From assembly GCA_015039465.1 (NCBI GenBank), contig MU130497.1:1102036-1166035 (forward strand): DNA of 64,000 nt. The letters run 5' to 3'. Position numbers and translations under genes: made by a program. The stretch is from Phlegmacium glaucopus. Taxonomy: Eukaryota; Basidiomycota; Agaricomycetes; Agaricales; Cortinariaceae. The notes under the pieces are model-generated. The model was not told the DNA's origin, ran no database searches, and saw nothing but the letters and a program-made list of their open reading frames with translations. Of the stretch, positions 1-12,479 are shown in pieces (within the stretch, counting starts at the first letter, position 1; every line of letters starts with the position of its first letter).

Positions 1-286
1 TCGTATCGACTGCTTCTGGTTGTGTCTTCTTCTTCTTCTGATGACTCGGTAGGGGCTTGGTATTTGCCCTTTGACGTCGTGGTGTATTATCTCTTGAGAT
101 CCGTTGGTATCGGCGACCACACGATCTTCTTATGACTCCGTTGATACAGGCGATCACACAAGTTCGGGTCACGAGGATAATCCAAGTGACTACTGGTTTG
201 TTGGCTAGTGCATTGTTTCGTTGGGCTCCAGAAGGTAAGGTTCGTCTGCGCTTAGAGAAGCGGACGCAAGAGTAGTTTAGACCTTT
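1..286 (-). mobile_element. 5' internal region of an LTR retrotransposon (cut by window edge)
   Basis: This lies directly inside the LTR at 287-717. The LTR carries a TATATAA-like box on the minus strand, so the element is transcribed leftwards and this is its leader and 5' internal region; the rest is outside the window. No gag or pol motif could be recognised in the short stretch, so Ty3 or Copia type is not assigned. Confidence 0.5.
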
Positions 287-717
287 TGTTACGGCGACTA
301 TAAGCTTGCACTCGTGTTCGGTGCTGGGCCGATAGACCAAATAACTAGGGACTTAGATACAACTGCAATCGTGTTCAACAAGTTAAGACTGAGGGCGACA
401 GGTTCTGAGCAAGCTGTGTAGATTAAGACCGTAAGAGTACAAAGGTCTAAACTAGGGATCATGGCTATGGGTATGGCTCTTATATACTAAGGGGTCGAGT
501 CAGAGATAAGGGGATGGTCCGTGCTGGGAGTATGAGTCGGTACGAGTCAGAGATAGAGAGACGGAAGCGATAGCTAAGTATAGTACATGGAAGGTTCAGG
601 GCAAAGGGTAAGTAGGAAAGGGGATGGTGTAGAGAGCGATGAAGGAAGATGTAATGTACAGTAGAGAAAGGGAGGGAAAAGGAATGGGGGCTATGCGCGT
701 ACCAGACGTTTATAACA
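287..717 (-). repeat. LTR of a retrotransposon, inserted in the left 1.36-kb repeat
   Basis: 431 bp bounded by TGTTA...TAACA. On the minus strand a TATATAAG box lies near 481-490. The sequence beyond 717 (AGAATGAATTG) continues the repeat that is uninterrupted in the right copy near 5340-5355, so the LTR marks an insertion. The partner target-site duplicate would lie left of the window, so it cannot be checked. Confidence 0.6.
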
Positions 718-1725
718 AGAATGAATTGAACTGAACTACCTATCCTGGTATATACCCTAAGGATGAGGCTATGTAAAACAAATAAAAAGAAAGAAGTACG
801 CACTGTCAAAGGAAGAATGATGAAGAGAGGACAGCTGCGAGAAGAAAGAACAATGGAAAAGAAGAAGGAACAATAAAAAGATCTGTAAAATGTCAAAGTG
901 TGAGAGAAAAGAAGAGAAGGCAGTGTACATAGTCCAATAGCAAAAATATATTGGCTCCAAAGGCGTGTGGTCATGTCAAAAATGTGAAAGGTCCTGAGTC
1001 AACACTTGAAAGGCGCAGCCTTGTTCCCGAGAAAATACTACTTGCCCATGATCCCATGTCGCTCAGCCTTGATAACACTTGACACTCTGCGAGAATAATC
1101 CTCTGCTGCTGATTCATCTGCAATTCCTGCTTAGTTGTGATCCTCCTGGACTTCCTAAATTGTCATAAAGAGGGTGGGAAGGCTTCAGGTACCGTGTGAA
1201 TGATGGTTTTGGCAGTGAATGATAAAATAAGAGGTAGATGATTGAGGATAGGGGACTGAGTGAGATCCAGGAGCGAGGTATGGCAAGATAGATAGCTGAG
1301 GGGAAGACTTGTGGGTCCATAGCCACAACAACAATGACAAAGCCTTTGACATAATGGGAGATGTAGCTGATGTGTCCATAAACGGGCTGTTCTTGAAATG
1401 ATGGGCCATAGATGCGATCAAACGCGAGCTGATGACCGATGCAAATAGTACATTGATCGCTTTGTTGTATCACTAGCCAAGGGACAAATGGATGGTAGAT
1501 GTTTAGGAGCATGTCGATAGTGTAAATGATAGACAACATAGTGGAAGACATTGAGGATATGATGAGTGATGAGGATGTTATCGTTGAACAAATGATTTTG
1601 TTGACCAGGAACACGATTCAGGGCTGCTTCCAAAATAGGTAAGTGAATTCAAAGTCCGCTTATTTTCATGATGGCAACTTTTAAGCTTTGTTCTCACGCT
1701 ACCAATCAGTATTGGTGTGTGATAA
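718..1725 (-). repeat. Left (minus-strand) copy of an unclassified 1.36-kb repeat
   Basis: Read on the minus strand this matches 4326-5355 almost base for base, including a 166-codon open frame (1114-1614) and the 156-codon frame at 4474-4944. The copy starts at its inner end with TTATCAC and is broken at 717 by the LTR, so its other end is not visible. The family is not recognised: there is no clear TIR, no TG..CA ends and no transposase motif. The shared frames contain no known domain and may not be coding. Confidence 0.6.
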
Positions 1726-3329
1726 CGTCACTGTACTTATAGTAAATTACAGCTCCATAGGATCCATGTGCGCAGACCAGCGCTCTCCAGCATAGTCTAG
1801 CTTCGTCACTTGTCACATTAGAGTACATCACATATTTTTCGTTAAGTTAAATAAACCAACCCTAAAGAAAGTCCATGTGCAACAACGAAAATTACTAAAT
1901 ATATAACTTATACGTTCAACTTTTGTTCCCCACTGGACCACACCATCACCAATTAGTAGCCCCCCTCATCACAGGGGGGGGTAAGTACTTTATTTTTATT
2001 TTACTCAAATTTTACTTATGTCGAGACCCAGGTTGTCTCCTAGTTGCTGGCCTCACTAGCCTCACTGCCAACACAACACTGTCATGACGGCTTTCCACGG
2101 CTTCAACCAGCTCATTTTCAACCCAAATCTGCATTGATCTCATCACAGCATTGAATATTATAGGCCTCTTCCCCCTGACACCCATCAACTTTGACATTGG
2201 GTAGGATATCATTCACTCACCATTCTCGACTCTTTGAGCTTCAACTCTACCTCTCGCCTCTTTTTAGGACAAATCTCACAATCCTCAATGCCTGGACCCT
2301 TCCTCTGGGTTTGTGTATTCAACCTACCACCTCGCGACACAGCTCGTCAATGCTATGCCGACCCTTCATGGACAACATAGGACGAGCTGCATATTCTTGA
2401 CGATGGATGCCAACAAGGATGGGGGTGATGACAAACAGCAACAAACAGTGACAACACCAGGCAAGTCCTGCTCAACCCACTCCCTCTGCTACTCCCATTA
2501 CATCGGCTCCTCCGACTACTGCTGCCACATCTCAACAAGTGTCTACCTTGAGCGCCACTCAACATCATTTCTGCTTATCAACAATCTGTTCTCTGACAAG
2601 GTTGAAGGATGCTGGCCCTTTTCAATGACCTGGCAAGTAACACTCCTCGCTATCACAGCGCCAATGAATTTATTGCTGATGTTCGCTTGATATTCCAGAA
2701 TACCACAATATTGGCAACTCCTGTCCCCATTCCACCTCCAGCTCTGGTTGTCATGCCTAAGAAAGTAGTAGCACCAGCTCCCACTGCTTGGCTCCCATCC
2801 AGTGTCCCTGTTATACAACGCTCCAAAGCTGAAGCTGTCAGCCATCCTAGGTGCAAGATTCATCTGCCACCTCCCACTTACCTTATGCTGACGTGCCCAA
2901 GAAACATAGGAAGACTAAGAGGATCAAGGATGATGGGACTATCAAATGGCTCAATTTATTTTATTGGACTGGGTTCATTTGATGTAGTGTATACAATGTT
3001 TAGACTACTTAGTACTTAGTTGAATAAGATTTTTTTAAAAATTTCCTTCTATTTGTGATACTATTAGAATATTAGTCTAGACCAGGCCTCTCACCAGGAC
3101 TGACTAGTACTGACTAGTTACAAACAGTACCAACCTAGTCCTATATAATATACTATCATACTATATAGCACCTTATAGCGCTCTATAGCATCAAGCTGTT
3201 TCGGGATAGTGTGACTGTGACACTTGACAGCACTATAAACAAAAGAACCTTTGCTATGGTTCTATGGTGCTGTCCGGTGCTGTCCAGTGCTGGTCAGCTG
3301 ACCCCAAGTTTGCTGATGCTGACATTGTG
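1726..3329. other. Degenerate sequence between repeats, no intact gene
   Basis: Several short frames rich in Pro, Thr and Ser lie at 2190-3020, the longest 136 codons at 2609-3019, but none joins into a credible protein. Poly-C/G tracts occur near 1960-1980. From about 3090 the sequence has repeated GACTAGTACTGACTAG and CTATATAGC-like motifs, possibly the subterminal part of the hAT element that follows. No gene is supported. Confidence 0.4.
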
Positions 3330-4325
3330 GAAATGAGTAATGAAGAGGTATGAATCATGTAACTTGATTTCCATACAGAACATTTATACTACATCACAGA
3401 TTGCTGATATGCTGCTCTCAAAGACTATACCAGAGGCCAGCAATAGGAAGGGACCAACACACACTCTGAAACCTAAAGTAACAGAAAAAGCAATGGCCCC
3501 ACCCAAGAAGAAGACGAGGACTCCTTCTGTTGAGGTTGAAGAAATTGAAGATGAAGATAGCTCACACAACATTGCCACTTGGAATGGTAGCATCTCGTCA
3601 ATGAGCTCATTCCAAATCCCAAATTCAAAGAAGGTATTTTGTGTCTTATTGCATATGATTTTATTGTAATGAGGTTTACAGAAGGGCAACACAAAACAGA
3701 GCCTAATCTACTTGTTCTATGAAATTGTCATCAACGGGCCGGATGGTACTCTGGGAGATGACGGGGACATCCACTACCATTGTCTCCATGGTGCTCACAA
3801 GATCTGTACAATCAAATGATCAATGAGAAGCAATCTTAATGGTATGTCCTTTTATATTGCTCACTTATTTCTTACTGGTTATCTTCTCAGTTCTAGTCAA
3901 CAATCTCCATGTTCATGTCAAGCTGATGTATCAACTCTACTGCATCCTGAAGGATTGTGACGAGCCACCAACACCCGATGAGATTGATATTGCTTCTGGG
4001 AAGAGGGAGCTGGATGGACACGCTGAAGCCGAATACCTAAAAAAACTCAACAAAGCATCAGAAAACATCAAGAAAGCATTCAAAGATCAAAAGGCATGGG
4101 CTGCTGTAAGTGAAGGTTATTCACTCAACCATCGTCTGCTTATGGATTGATCAACAGGGGCCATGGGACCAGGAAAAGTTTGAGCAGCTCCTTACCGAAT
4201 GGATTATTGCATGCGACCAGCCCTTTGATGAAGTGGAAAAGCCCGAGTTTATCACGATGATGAACTTCACACATTGTAATGTTGGTTCATTGAAGATTCC
4301 AAAACGCGATGCTATCAAGCGGCGT

Positions 4326-5682
4326 TATCACGCTATCGCGCACCAATACTGATTGGTAACATGAGAACAAAGCTTAAAAGTTGCCATCATGAAAATAAGC
4401 GGACTTTGAATTCACTTACCTATTTTGGAAGCAGCCCTGAATCGCATTCCTGGTCAATAAAATCATTTGTTCAATGTTATCATCCTCATTGCTCATCATA
4501 TCCTCAATGTCTTCTACTATGCTATCCATCATTTACACCATCAACATGCTCCTAAACATCTACCATCTGTTTGTCCCTTGGCTAGCTATTCAACAAAGTG
4601 ATCAATCTACTATTTGCATCGGTCATCGGCTCGTGTTTGATCGCATCTATGGCCCATCATTTCAAGAACAGCCCGTTTATGGACACATCAGCTACATCTC
4701 CCATTATGTCAAAGGCTTTGTCATTGTTGTTGTGGCTATGGACCCACAAGTCTTCCCCTCAGCTATCTATCTTGCCATACCTTGCTCCTGGATCGCACTC
4801 AGTCCCCTATCCTCACTCATCTACCTCTTATCTTATCATTCACTGCCAAAACCAACATTCATGCGGTACCTGAAGCCTTCCCACCCTCTTTATGACAATT
4901 TAGGAAGTCCAGGAGGATCACAACTAAGCAGGAATTGCAGATGAATCAGCAGCAGAGGATTATTCTTGCAGAGTGTCAAGTGTTATCAAGGCTGAGCGAC
5001 ATGGGATCATGGGCAAGTAGTATTCTCTCGGGAACAAGGCTGCGCCTTTCAAGTGTTGACTCAGGACCTTTCACATATTTGACATGACCACACACCTATG
5101 GAGTCAATATATTTTTGCTATTGGACTATGTACACTACCTTCTCTTCTTTTCTCTCACACTTTGACACTTTACAGATTCTTTTACTGTTCCTTTTTCTTT
5201 TCCATTGTTCTTTTCTTCTGGCAGCTGTCCTCTCTTCATCATTCTTCCTTTGACAGCGCGTACCTCTTTCTTTTTTATTGTTCTACATAGCCTCATCCTT
5301 AGGGTATAAATACTGCTCTTTTGTACTAGGATAGGTAGTTTCTCCCAATTCATTCTTACTCCCCAACTATCATCTTCTCAGTGGAATTCCAGTGAATTCC
5401 TCCCTGTAAGTTCACTTTTTCTGCCCTTAACTGTCAATCTATCCATACTGTCTACTGCTATAGTCTTACTGAAGACTCTTTCTCATTCATCCTCATCCTT
5501 GTCCTCCACCCTCAGTCACCTTTAATATTCATCCTCATCCTCCTCTACTCTCTCTTAACCAAGTGTTCTTACTAGTCTCTGGTTATACCTTCCCTAAACA
5601 AACACAGGGGGATATTCTGACCTAAAGTCTGGTCCAGTTCCCTCTGGTTGGTGTTTTATAACAACACAAACAACAATTTATA
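4326..5682 (+). repeat. Right copy of the 1.36-kb repeat, inserted in the hAT gene
   Basis: The hAT frame runs to ...AAG CGG CGT at 4325 and resumes with GTG ATG AAG at about 5687. The segment between is flanked by GCGT (4322-4325 and 5683-5686), a possible 4-bp target duplicate. The 3' half is pyrimidine-rich with a TATAAATA box near 5305, which could be a retroelement promoter, but no TG..CA ends or TIR are visible. The outer two-thirds match 718-1725 in inverse orientation. Confidence 0.6.
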
Positions 5683-6170
5683 GCGTGTGATGAAGATGGG
5701 TGAGGAAACAATTGAAGGAGTTCATAAAATGTTCTTGGTACAATCCTGTCTTGTCTCTTTGGTGTAAACCTATTCATTTTTAGAGTAGAATCTTGAAGGA
5801 AAGGTTTGCCTGTCACTCGACACATGGACATCAAGCAATAAATATGCTTTCTTAGCCATAGTTGCACACTATGTGACCAATGATGGGCAACTTGGTTTGT
5901 TTATTAATCTGTAACACAACAATATTCACTTTTTTGTTACAGAAGAGCTTCTCATTGACTTTCAAGAACTTATTGGGGAGCATTCAGGGGAGAATATGGC
6001 GGACACAGTTTGGGCAACACCAGAGCTATATGGCCTCACACGAAAGGAAAGTTCCTGTTGATCAAATAAAATCTTTACTTAGTTATCCACAGATCATTGC
6101 CATTGTGATGGATAACGCCAGCAACAACAGCACGTTAATGACATCACTCGAGAGGCGATGCCAAGAACGG

Positions 6171-7077
6171 TGATGTACCTGCGGTGGGATCAGACCGCAA
6201 GTAGTAACGTAGTTCGGAGGGGTTAATGTAGTTTTCCTCGATAGGGTTAACGAGAAGTTCGCGGTATTGAGATACGCAAAAAGAGTAGACTGCGAAGATA
6301 GCGAAGTTCGCGGATGACAACGCAGTATGTGAATTAGGTTCAAGAATGAGACTTATTGACTTAGAACGTTGCTGCAAAGTTTATGGGATCAAAACTCTGG
6401 CCGTCTCTTGTTCGCCTTCCCTCCTACTTCCTACAGATACTTAATACAAGAGTTGTAAACTAACCAGGTGCGGATATGCGAAACAGTAATGTAAAAATTG
6501 AGCTAATGCGAAATCACGTTAACCCAATAGTTTGGTAACGAAGACATAGGAGACGAAGTAAAAATAAACATGATGAGTAAGGAGGTCAGCTGCATGACCT
6601 CCTGTTTCGAAGTATATGATAAAATATATATATGGAAAAATGAAAGAAAGCAAGTGCAAAATAAACACGGACCATAATAAAACCAGTGCAGGGGATACCG
6701 GAGAGGTAAGATATGCTTATGCAAACCGTGAAAGACCACGAGATTAGATAATGGCTGTGCGGAGGTAATGCTGCAAAAGGGCGAAATGGCTAAGTCCAAT
6801 ATTGATAGAGAAAGTGGAAACTGGTCTGAAGTATGAAGTGCGAAGAGTGATGAGGGTGCTTTCGATAGTTGTAGGGGTTGTAGAATGGTTGTGCGATGTA
6901 TGAGCGAGGAGTAGAAGGTAGTGCCGGACATACGGATGATAGCGCGAGAGTTACTGGTAACCGCGGCCGAGAGTGCGAGTGATAATGGTAACCGCGAGGT
7001 ATTCCCGAGTATCTGCGAAGTTGTTAAGCCTCAAAAATAACCTGTTTACGAACCTAGAGGCTATATGGGTCCTATCA
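6171..7077. repeat. Solo LTR inside the hAT transposase
   Basis: 907 bp, TGATG...TATCA, flanked on both sides by ACGG (6167-6170 and 7078-7081). Its removal rejoins the hAT codons CAA GAA CGG GGG ATA CCA in frame, which proves the insertion boundaries. No internal region is present, so it is a solo LTR formed by recombination. It contains stops in all frames and no gene. Confidence 0.75.
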
Positions 7078-8017
7078 ACGGGGGATACCATTTTCAGCAC
7101 AAGATGCTCCCATGTGCTGCATGCCTCATACTGTCCATTTAGCAGCTATTAAAGTATTTTTGCTTTTAGTCCTCAATTTTTATGATTGATTTATCTTCAT
7201 CTCTAGCTTCTTGAAGGGGTTGGAGCTATATCAAAAGCTGAAGGTAAGAGGGTGGCTGCACACAGTGGGAACTATCAAGACAATGTCACAACCCCTCTCA
7301 CACATGAACACGATGACGATGCAACAGCCAATGATGAAATTGATGAAGATTCTGAGGCTGTTCAACCCATGGATCTTGATACCAATACTGAAGCTGCTAA
7401 CAGTGTGCTACCTGCGATTGAAAGGGTATGATCTATATTATATTTACTTATTGAACTGGCTGATTAGGTTTATTAGCTTCAGAAGATCGTCAAGGCTGTC
7501 CGCTCAAGCCCTCAACGTTGTCAAGCATGGGCTCATGAGATCTAGTTCATCCAAGGAAGCAGGATTTCAGATAACTGTAGTGCCCCACTCATGCTGATTC
7601 TCAATGTGAGAACTTGATGGGCTTCTACCCATCAAATGCTCTGTGCGTTGTTATAATTATTCACAAATCACATGTTTCCAGCTCATGTACTGTAGGACAA
7701 GCACTTGATTATCGCAACACCATTGACTCCTTTGTTTTGAGAAACAAGGACCTGCATGCCTTTGAACTTAGTGAAGGCGACTGGGAGTCCATTATGCTGG
7801 TGACATCATGGCTCAAATCCTTTCGATCCATGACAACAGAGATGTCAGCCACCAAAATTCCCATGCTTTCAACGACACATGCCATATTTTGAGGCCTACA
7901 GGATGACATCAAGAACATTCTCCGTAATCTTCCCAACTTGGTTTTTCCAGGAATTAAACTGGGTCTCATGGATGCACACTGCCAGCTTAGCGACTACTAC
8001 TACCAGTATGATGCATC

Positions 8018-8613
8018 TAGTGTTTGAAGGTCCGGTTACGAGACCGGAAAAAGACTGTAACCAGACTGGACTGGACCGGAAAAAGACTGGACCAGTGGTC
8101 CGGTCTTTTGATTTTTGAGAAACAAAGACCAGAAAAAGACCGGTCTCGATTAACCGGTTTTTTGAGGTTTAAACCAGCAAAATGGTAGCCCTAATTTACC
8201 CCTTTTCAACGAGCCCAAGATCATAAAAGTCCAATAAAAACTGGCTGAGAAATAAATAGATCTGTAAAATAGTCTAAAATATTCGCTAAAATAAGGCATT
8301 TTACTAGTATTACTGTAGAAAATCCAAATCCTAACGGAAGTTAACGTTCTTGGGCTCGTTCGGAAGCTATTATTAAACTTAACAACCGTCTTTGATACAA
8401 AAATATATATTTGTCCGCAGAAGACCAGTTACAGACTGATTAAGACCAGTTAGGACCAGGACCAGTCCTAGGACCGAAAAAAACCGATGTAAACCGGTCC
8501 TAAGCGGTCCAGTCCGGTCTTTTTCGGTCCTAGGACCGAGGTGGACCAGTTACGGTCTCAGTTAAAGGCCCTGAGGGTCAAAAAACCGGACCGGACCGGA
8601 CTTTTAAACACTA
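8018..8613. mobile_element. Non-autonomous hAT element (MITE), ACCGG-rich
   Basis: 596 bp flanked by a perfect 8-bp target duplicate GATGCATC (8010-8017 and 8614-8621). Its TIRs begin TAGTGTTTGAAGGTCCGGT on the left and TAGTGTTTAAAAGTCCGGT on the right (reverse complement). Both subterminal zones are packed with ACCGG/CCGGT and GGACC/GGTCC motifs, which in hAT elements are typical transposase-binding arrays. It has no coding capacity and sits in the C-terminal part of the older hAT gene. Confidence 0.85.
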
Positions 8614-8636
8614 GATGCATCACCTTTCTACACATG

Positions 8637-9026
8637 CATCAGAAAAAAATAACCTTGGCCTGGCTGGCTCTGGCTGCCCTGGCCTGCCCTGGCCAGCCCT
8701 GAACATCTTTGGCTAGGTTTAAAAATCTGAAAAAATGCTAACAAATCACAGAAATATTTATAGCACCCAATTCCAAAAAAATTAAACAATTACATAAGAC
8801 AGATGCTGAGATATTAAAGATATTAAAATTATTATTTTAATATCTTTAATATCTCAGCATCTGTCTTATGTAATTGTTTAATTTTTTTGGAATTGGGTGC
8901 TATAAATATTTCTGTGATTTGTTAGCATTTTTTCAGATTTTTAAACCTAGCCAAAGATGTTCAGGGCTGGCCAGGGCTGGCCAGGGCAGCCAGAGCCAGC
9001 CAGGCCAAGGTTATTTTTTTCTGATG
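8637..9026. repeat. 390-bp near-perfect palindrome (fold-back element)
   Basis: The sequence runs CATCAG...CTGATG with arms of about 190 bases that are reverse complements almost to the centre near 8831. Both arms carry GGCCAGGGCTGGCC-like repeats near the ends and AT-rich sequence near the middle. It has no open frame and looks like a fold-back MITE or a head-to-head duplication. No target-site duplicate could be told apart from the arms themselves. Confidence 0.85.
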
Positions 9027-9226
9027 AAGTCAATTTATTTATTTATTTCTATACCGTCTACTGTACAATACTGTACAACGGCCGTCTACATACCCATCCC
9101 GTAGCTGTTAGGTGCTCTGGTTGTCATGATTGACAGACGGTGGATGGTTAAGCCATACCTGTCCCTTGACCGTCAATTGTACAGCCATACCCGTCAGACG
9201 GTACAGTCCACAGCCCTAGTTTTTAA
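9027..9226. repeat. Fragment of a MITE-like repeat
   Basis: Contains repeated ACTGTACAA and CGTCTAC/CCGTCAGACGG motifs on both strands and ends at 9224 with CAGCCCTAG, which reversed starts TAGGGCTGTGG as in hAT-type MITEs. The left end is not defined, so it may be a truncated copy. No gene. Confidence 0.35.
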
Positions 9227-9328
9227 CAAACTCAATGCTCATGAAGACACTATAAAAATACCAGTATAATTTCATTTGAAGGGACTTGTATATGCCATGC
9301 AGAGCGATGGCCCTCACCCACAAGTTTA
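9227..9328 (+). repeat. Left arm of the long-range inverted repeat bounding the AT-rich block
   Basis: About 100 bases matching the reverse complement of 17604-17710. Several differences between the arms are CG on the right arm against TG here (CACG/CATG, CCACGC/CCATGC), as expected from CpG decay. It may be a terminal repeat of one large element or one of two inverted fragments; no target-site duplicate is visible. Confidence 0.6.
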
Positions 9329-11431
9329 GGTGTGAGGAATATGCTTTGGCTGACAGCAAATGCCTTTTGAACATGTCAGCTGATATCAATATATTTTTGG
9401 TGATAACTTCTGATGACTTGTGTGTTTGAGCTAGACAGAGAAGGAGATATTTGAGTACATAATCAGACTAGGGATGCAGGCTGTTGCTTTGCACAGCAAT
9501 ACCAGTCTTACAGTTATTATATAGAATATTTATTATTAATAATTATTTTACAAAATGCATTATATTTTGCTTATTATATTATACAAGCAATTAGCTGTTT
9601 CTGTTGTTGTCAGATAGAGAGAGCAAAGAAGTGAAAAACAAAAGATAAATCAATAAAGGATTAAAAAATGGAAACAGGAATGGAGAGGTATATTTGCTCC
9701 TACTGTTTACATAATTTACTGGTCTTAGTATCAGGTGATGTGACTCAGAGTTCATTGTAAAGGTGGGTTCCAGGGGTAAGGAGCCTTTTCAAAGGCCTCT
9801 GCTCCTAGTTGTTCACAGAGGTGGCTTTGCTGCCTCTGCCTCTATCTGTTTTCTTGTGTAGTAAGCTCCAGCCCTGGCATTTTTACCTTAGTTCTTCGTC
9901 AACCCTATTTTTTTTTGCGACCCACCCTCCTACTCCCTGTCCCTTTATCATTATTATACATGTTATGTACCCTACTGTGTAGCCTCTTGCTTGTTCACTT
10001 CATTAATTCAGGGTCCACTGATTATTTCAGCAGACTGCTTGCTGCTATTTTTTATTGAGGTGTTCACTTAGGCTGTTTATACTTAGGTTATTGGCTTTTT
10101 CTGGTTTGCTTATTTGTGACTAACTATCATGATGGGAGCCATGAAGTAAACAATGATCAATAACTCATTTCCAGCAACATGTTGTTGTCATATATTTGTT
10201 TTGAAAAGGTTTTTGAGATAATTTATAATGTATTAATTTACTACCCATTACTTGTGCTTATCCATTTACCCAAAAACATCCCTGTGAAACCTCATAAAAT
10301 TGAAGACAAGTCATTGTTGTTTGTTTTGGAAGCTAAAAGACAGGTTTCTGAGTTCAAAGGTGTTTCTTCCTTGGGTCCTATAGAGGCACTCTGGCCACAC
10401 CAAAGTAAAGAGGTTGATACACATAAGAATGTTTTCTCAATAAATATATATATATAAATTATATGCAATATCAATATTTATCTTTCTAAATTATTGACCA
10501 ATTTCATTGTTGGTGCTTAGAATTTTCTTTTTGACTGAGAATATGATTCTGGTGATAATATTTGTATATCAAATTTACATTGTTTAAGGAACATAGTGAG
10601 ACTTCAAACAAAGAAAAGGGATGGATATTATGAACAAAAGGGACAAGCAAGTATAATGAGATATTGATGAAAATCAAACATATTAAAAATATAGGATAAG
10701 GAAACACAAAAACAAATAAAGTGAATATCCTAAAGATAATGAATTGAGCATTTAATGAAGATAGTTGAATATGATATATAGCATGCTTGTATAGCTATAT
10801 ACACTACATTACATAGGTTCAAAATTAAACAAGTGATGGGCCTACAATTAAACACAATAAGTCTCTGTATACATGCTAATGTGCATTTGACCTAACCTTT
10901 CTTGTTCAATCTTTCTGTGTATAACATCTTGCAGGCCCCAGGTGCTCACTACACCTCTTGCCATCATTTTTATTCATCTGAAAGGAATAAAGGACACCCC
11001 CAGTATCATTACCTATCACCATCTTCATCCATGACTTCACAAGGGAATCTTGTACACATTAATTTTGACTTCAATTTGAAAATTCTGGAAACAATTGTTG
11101 GAATTATTTAGATATTGTGCTAATCACATCATATTGTATCATTATGGTATCAGTGGATACTTGACCAATAGCATATACAACTTGTAGATAACTATCAGTA
11201 GCATAGCCATGATTGTATTAGTATAAGTATCTAACCATTAAGGAGGGGACTCCTTATTGGTTTGCACCAATACTATTGTGTATCCCTGCCCTCGTCTAGA
11301 TACCTAAGCTGTTGCTTTAGTACTCTGACAAGTCTAGTTCTGCAAATTGACATCCAAATTTCAACAACAATGTCAATATCTGTTGAATAGGATATTGGAT
11401 AGATTTTAAAATGGTGATTTAAAGGAGTATG
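9329..11431. other. AT-rich, CpG-poor sequence without a supported gene
   Basis: Long stretches contain almost no CG dinucleotide. Frames longer than 60 codons (10179-10457, 10902-11111) lack recognisable domains. Near 10170-10215 lies one of three related AT-rich segments around TGTTGTTGTCAT that recur near 13390 and 13470. Best read as decayed mobile DNA. Confidence 0.5.
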
Positions 11432-12039
11432 TGTTAGGGCAACTGTGGTACTGACTTAGTCAGACTAGCAGGGGATCCAAAGTTAATTATATTATATATT
11501 ACTAAGCATAGACAGCTCACCTATCAGGGGATCCAAAGAGGAAAGGATAAGATCCCTGCTAAGGTGAGGGCATATTTAAATACTAATACAGGGATCACAG
11601 AGTTGTGGAAAATAATAAAATAAAAAGGGGCACAATATTAAAAATAGATGGAGGTAAATATGTTTGGGTTCAAGTGCTGATTTGGGTGCTGATTCAAGCC
11701 TGATTTGGCTGGTTAATGGGAATTTAATGAAATGATGAAAAGGGAGTAAAAATGGAGTTGTGAAGGAAATTGAAGTAAAATATGATACAATATTGAGGTA
11801 AATGAAAGGTGAGTAGGTTCGGGTTTGGGTGCTGATTTGGGTGTTGATTCAGTCCTGATTTGGGCAATTGGCAGGAACTTTAAAAAATGAAGAAAAGTGA
11901 AAATGAGTGAAAATGGAAGGGAGGTTTAACTTGTCTATGGGGTGGAATATACAGCTCTGAACTTGGGTTTTGGTTTTGGTTTTGGTTTTGGGATGGTTGT
12001 GTTTGGCCAGTCTGACAAAATACTGGGTATCCCCTGACA
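11432..12039 (-). repeat. Degraded solo LTR of the TGTTAGGG family
   Basis: Starts TGTTAGGGCAACTG and ends CCCCTGACA, flanked by a perfect 5-bp duplicate GTATG (11427-11431 and 12040-12044). Read on the minus strand it matches the LTRs at 12480-12892 and 63137-63550, including the block around CAGGGGATCCAAAGAGGAAAGG. It is longer than its relatives because of internal GGTTTT-type and GGGTGCTGATTTG-type repeats (11660-11990). CpG sites of the relatives are TG or CA here. Confidence 0.75.
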
Positions 12040-12044
12040 GTATG

Positions 12045-12474
12045 CATCTATAATCTGAAGATCAATTTTCTATACTGAAATTTTGTTAACCAACTGGTCT
12101 TGTTTTTTCATTTTTATAACAACACATTCAGATCCAAAAATGGGATATATATATATACCAAATAATGCTGGCTCAGTACCAGTTGAAGAGGTATAAATAT
12201 TGAACCTATTTGAACCCAATTTTTTTTAATACATTTAGCTTTTACTAGTCATTTTTTTAACCCAGTTTCAATAGATTTTGAATTACAGTGACTCCAATAT
12301 TCTTAACCTTCTATCCTGCAGTGCTCTCTCAACTTTGAAGATTCAAAGGCAGCAGTTCAGGATTTTGCAGATATGTAAGTTATTATAATCCTTGCACAAA
12401 CATATCTCAAACATATTTCACTAGAAAGTTGTTTAGTAAGATCCTATGCTTTTCACAAGCAGATTTCCAACCCT
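12045..12474. other. AT-rich spacer, no gene
   Basis: Short AT-rich spacer with a TATATATATA run near 12150 and no frame worth reporting. The right end (CATTC, 12475-12479) is the target-site copy of the next LTR. Confidence 0.4.
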
Positions 12475-12479
12475 CATTC

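Larger units (their letters stand above)
3330..8636 (+). pseudogene. hAT-family transposase relic, interrupted by three insertions
   Basis: Exons of a basidiomycete hAT transposase can be followed left to right. The N-terminal part (about 3380-4325) has an H-x-H/C-like BED-type segment and a W-x-KFE..L.EWI..CDQPF block. The RNase-H part has SLDTWTSSNKYAFLAIVAHYV (about 5800-5880) and IAIVMDNASNN at 6090-6125, then CCMPHTVHLAA near 7110-7145. A C-terminal part ends near YYYQYDAS at about 8010. The frame contains stops, for example TAG after HEI near 7540, so it is dead. It is split by the 1.36-kb repeat, a solo LTR and a MITE; removing the solo LTR with one copy of its ACGG target duplicate brings the frame back into register. 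Family assignment is firm; exact exon ends are not. Confidence 0.75.

Noticed and set aside
1114..1614. 166-codon frame repeated at 4474-4944 as a possible gene
   Set aside because: Conserved only because the whole 1.36-kb repeat is nearly identical; no domain, so kept as part of the repeat.
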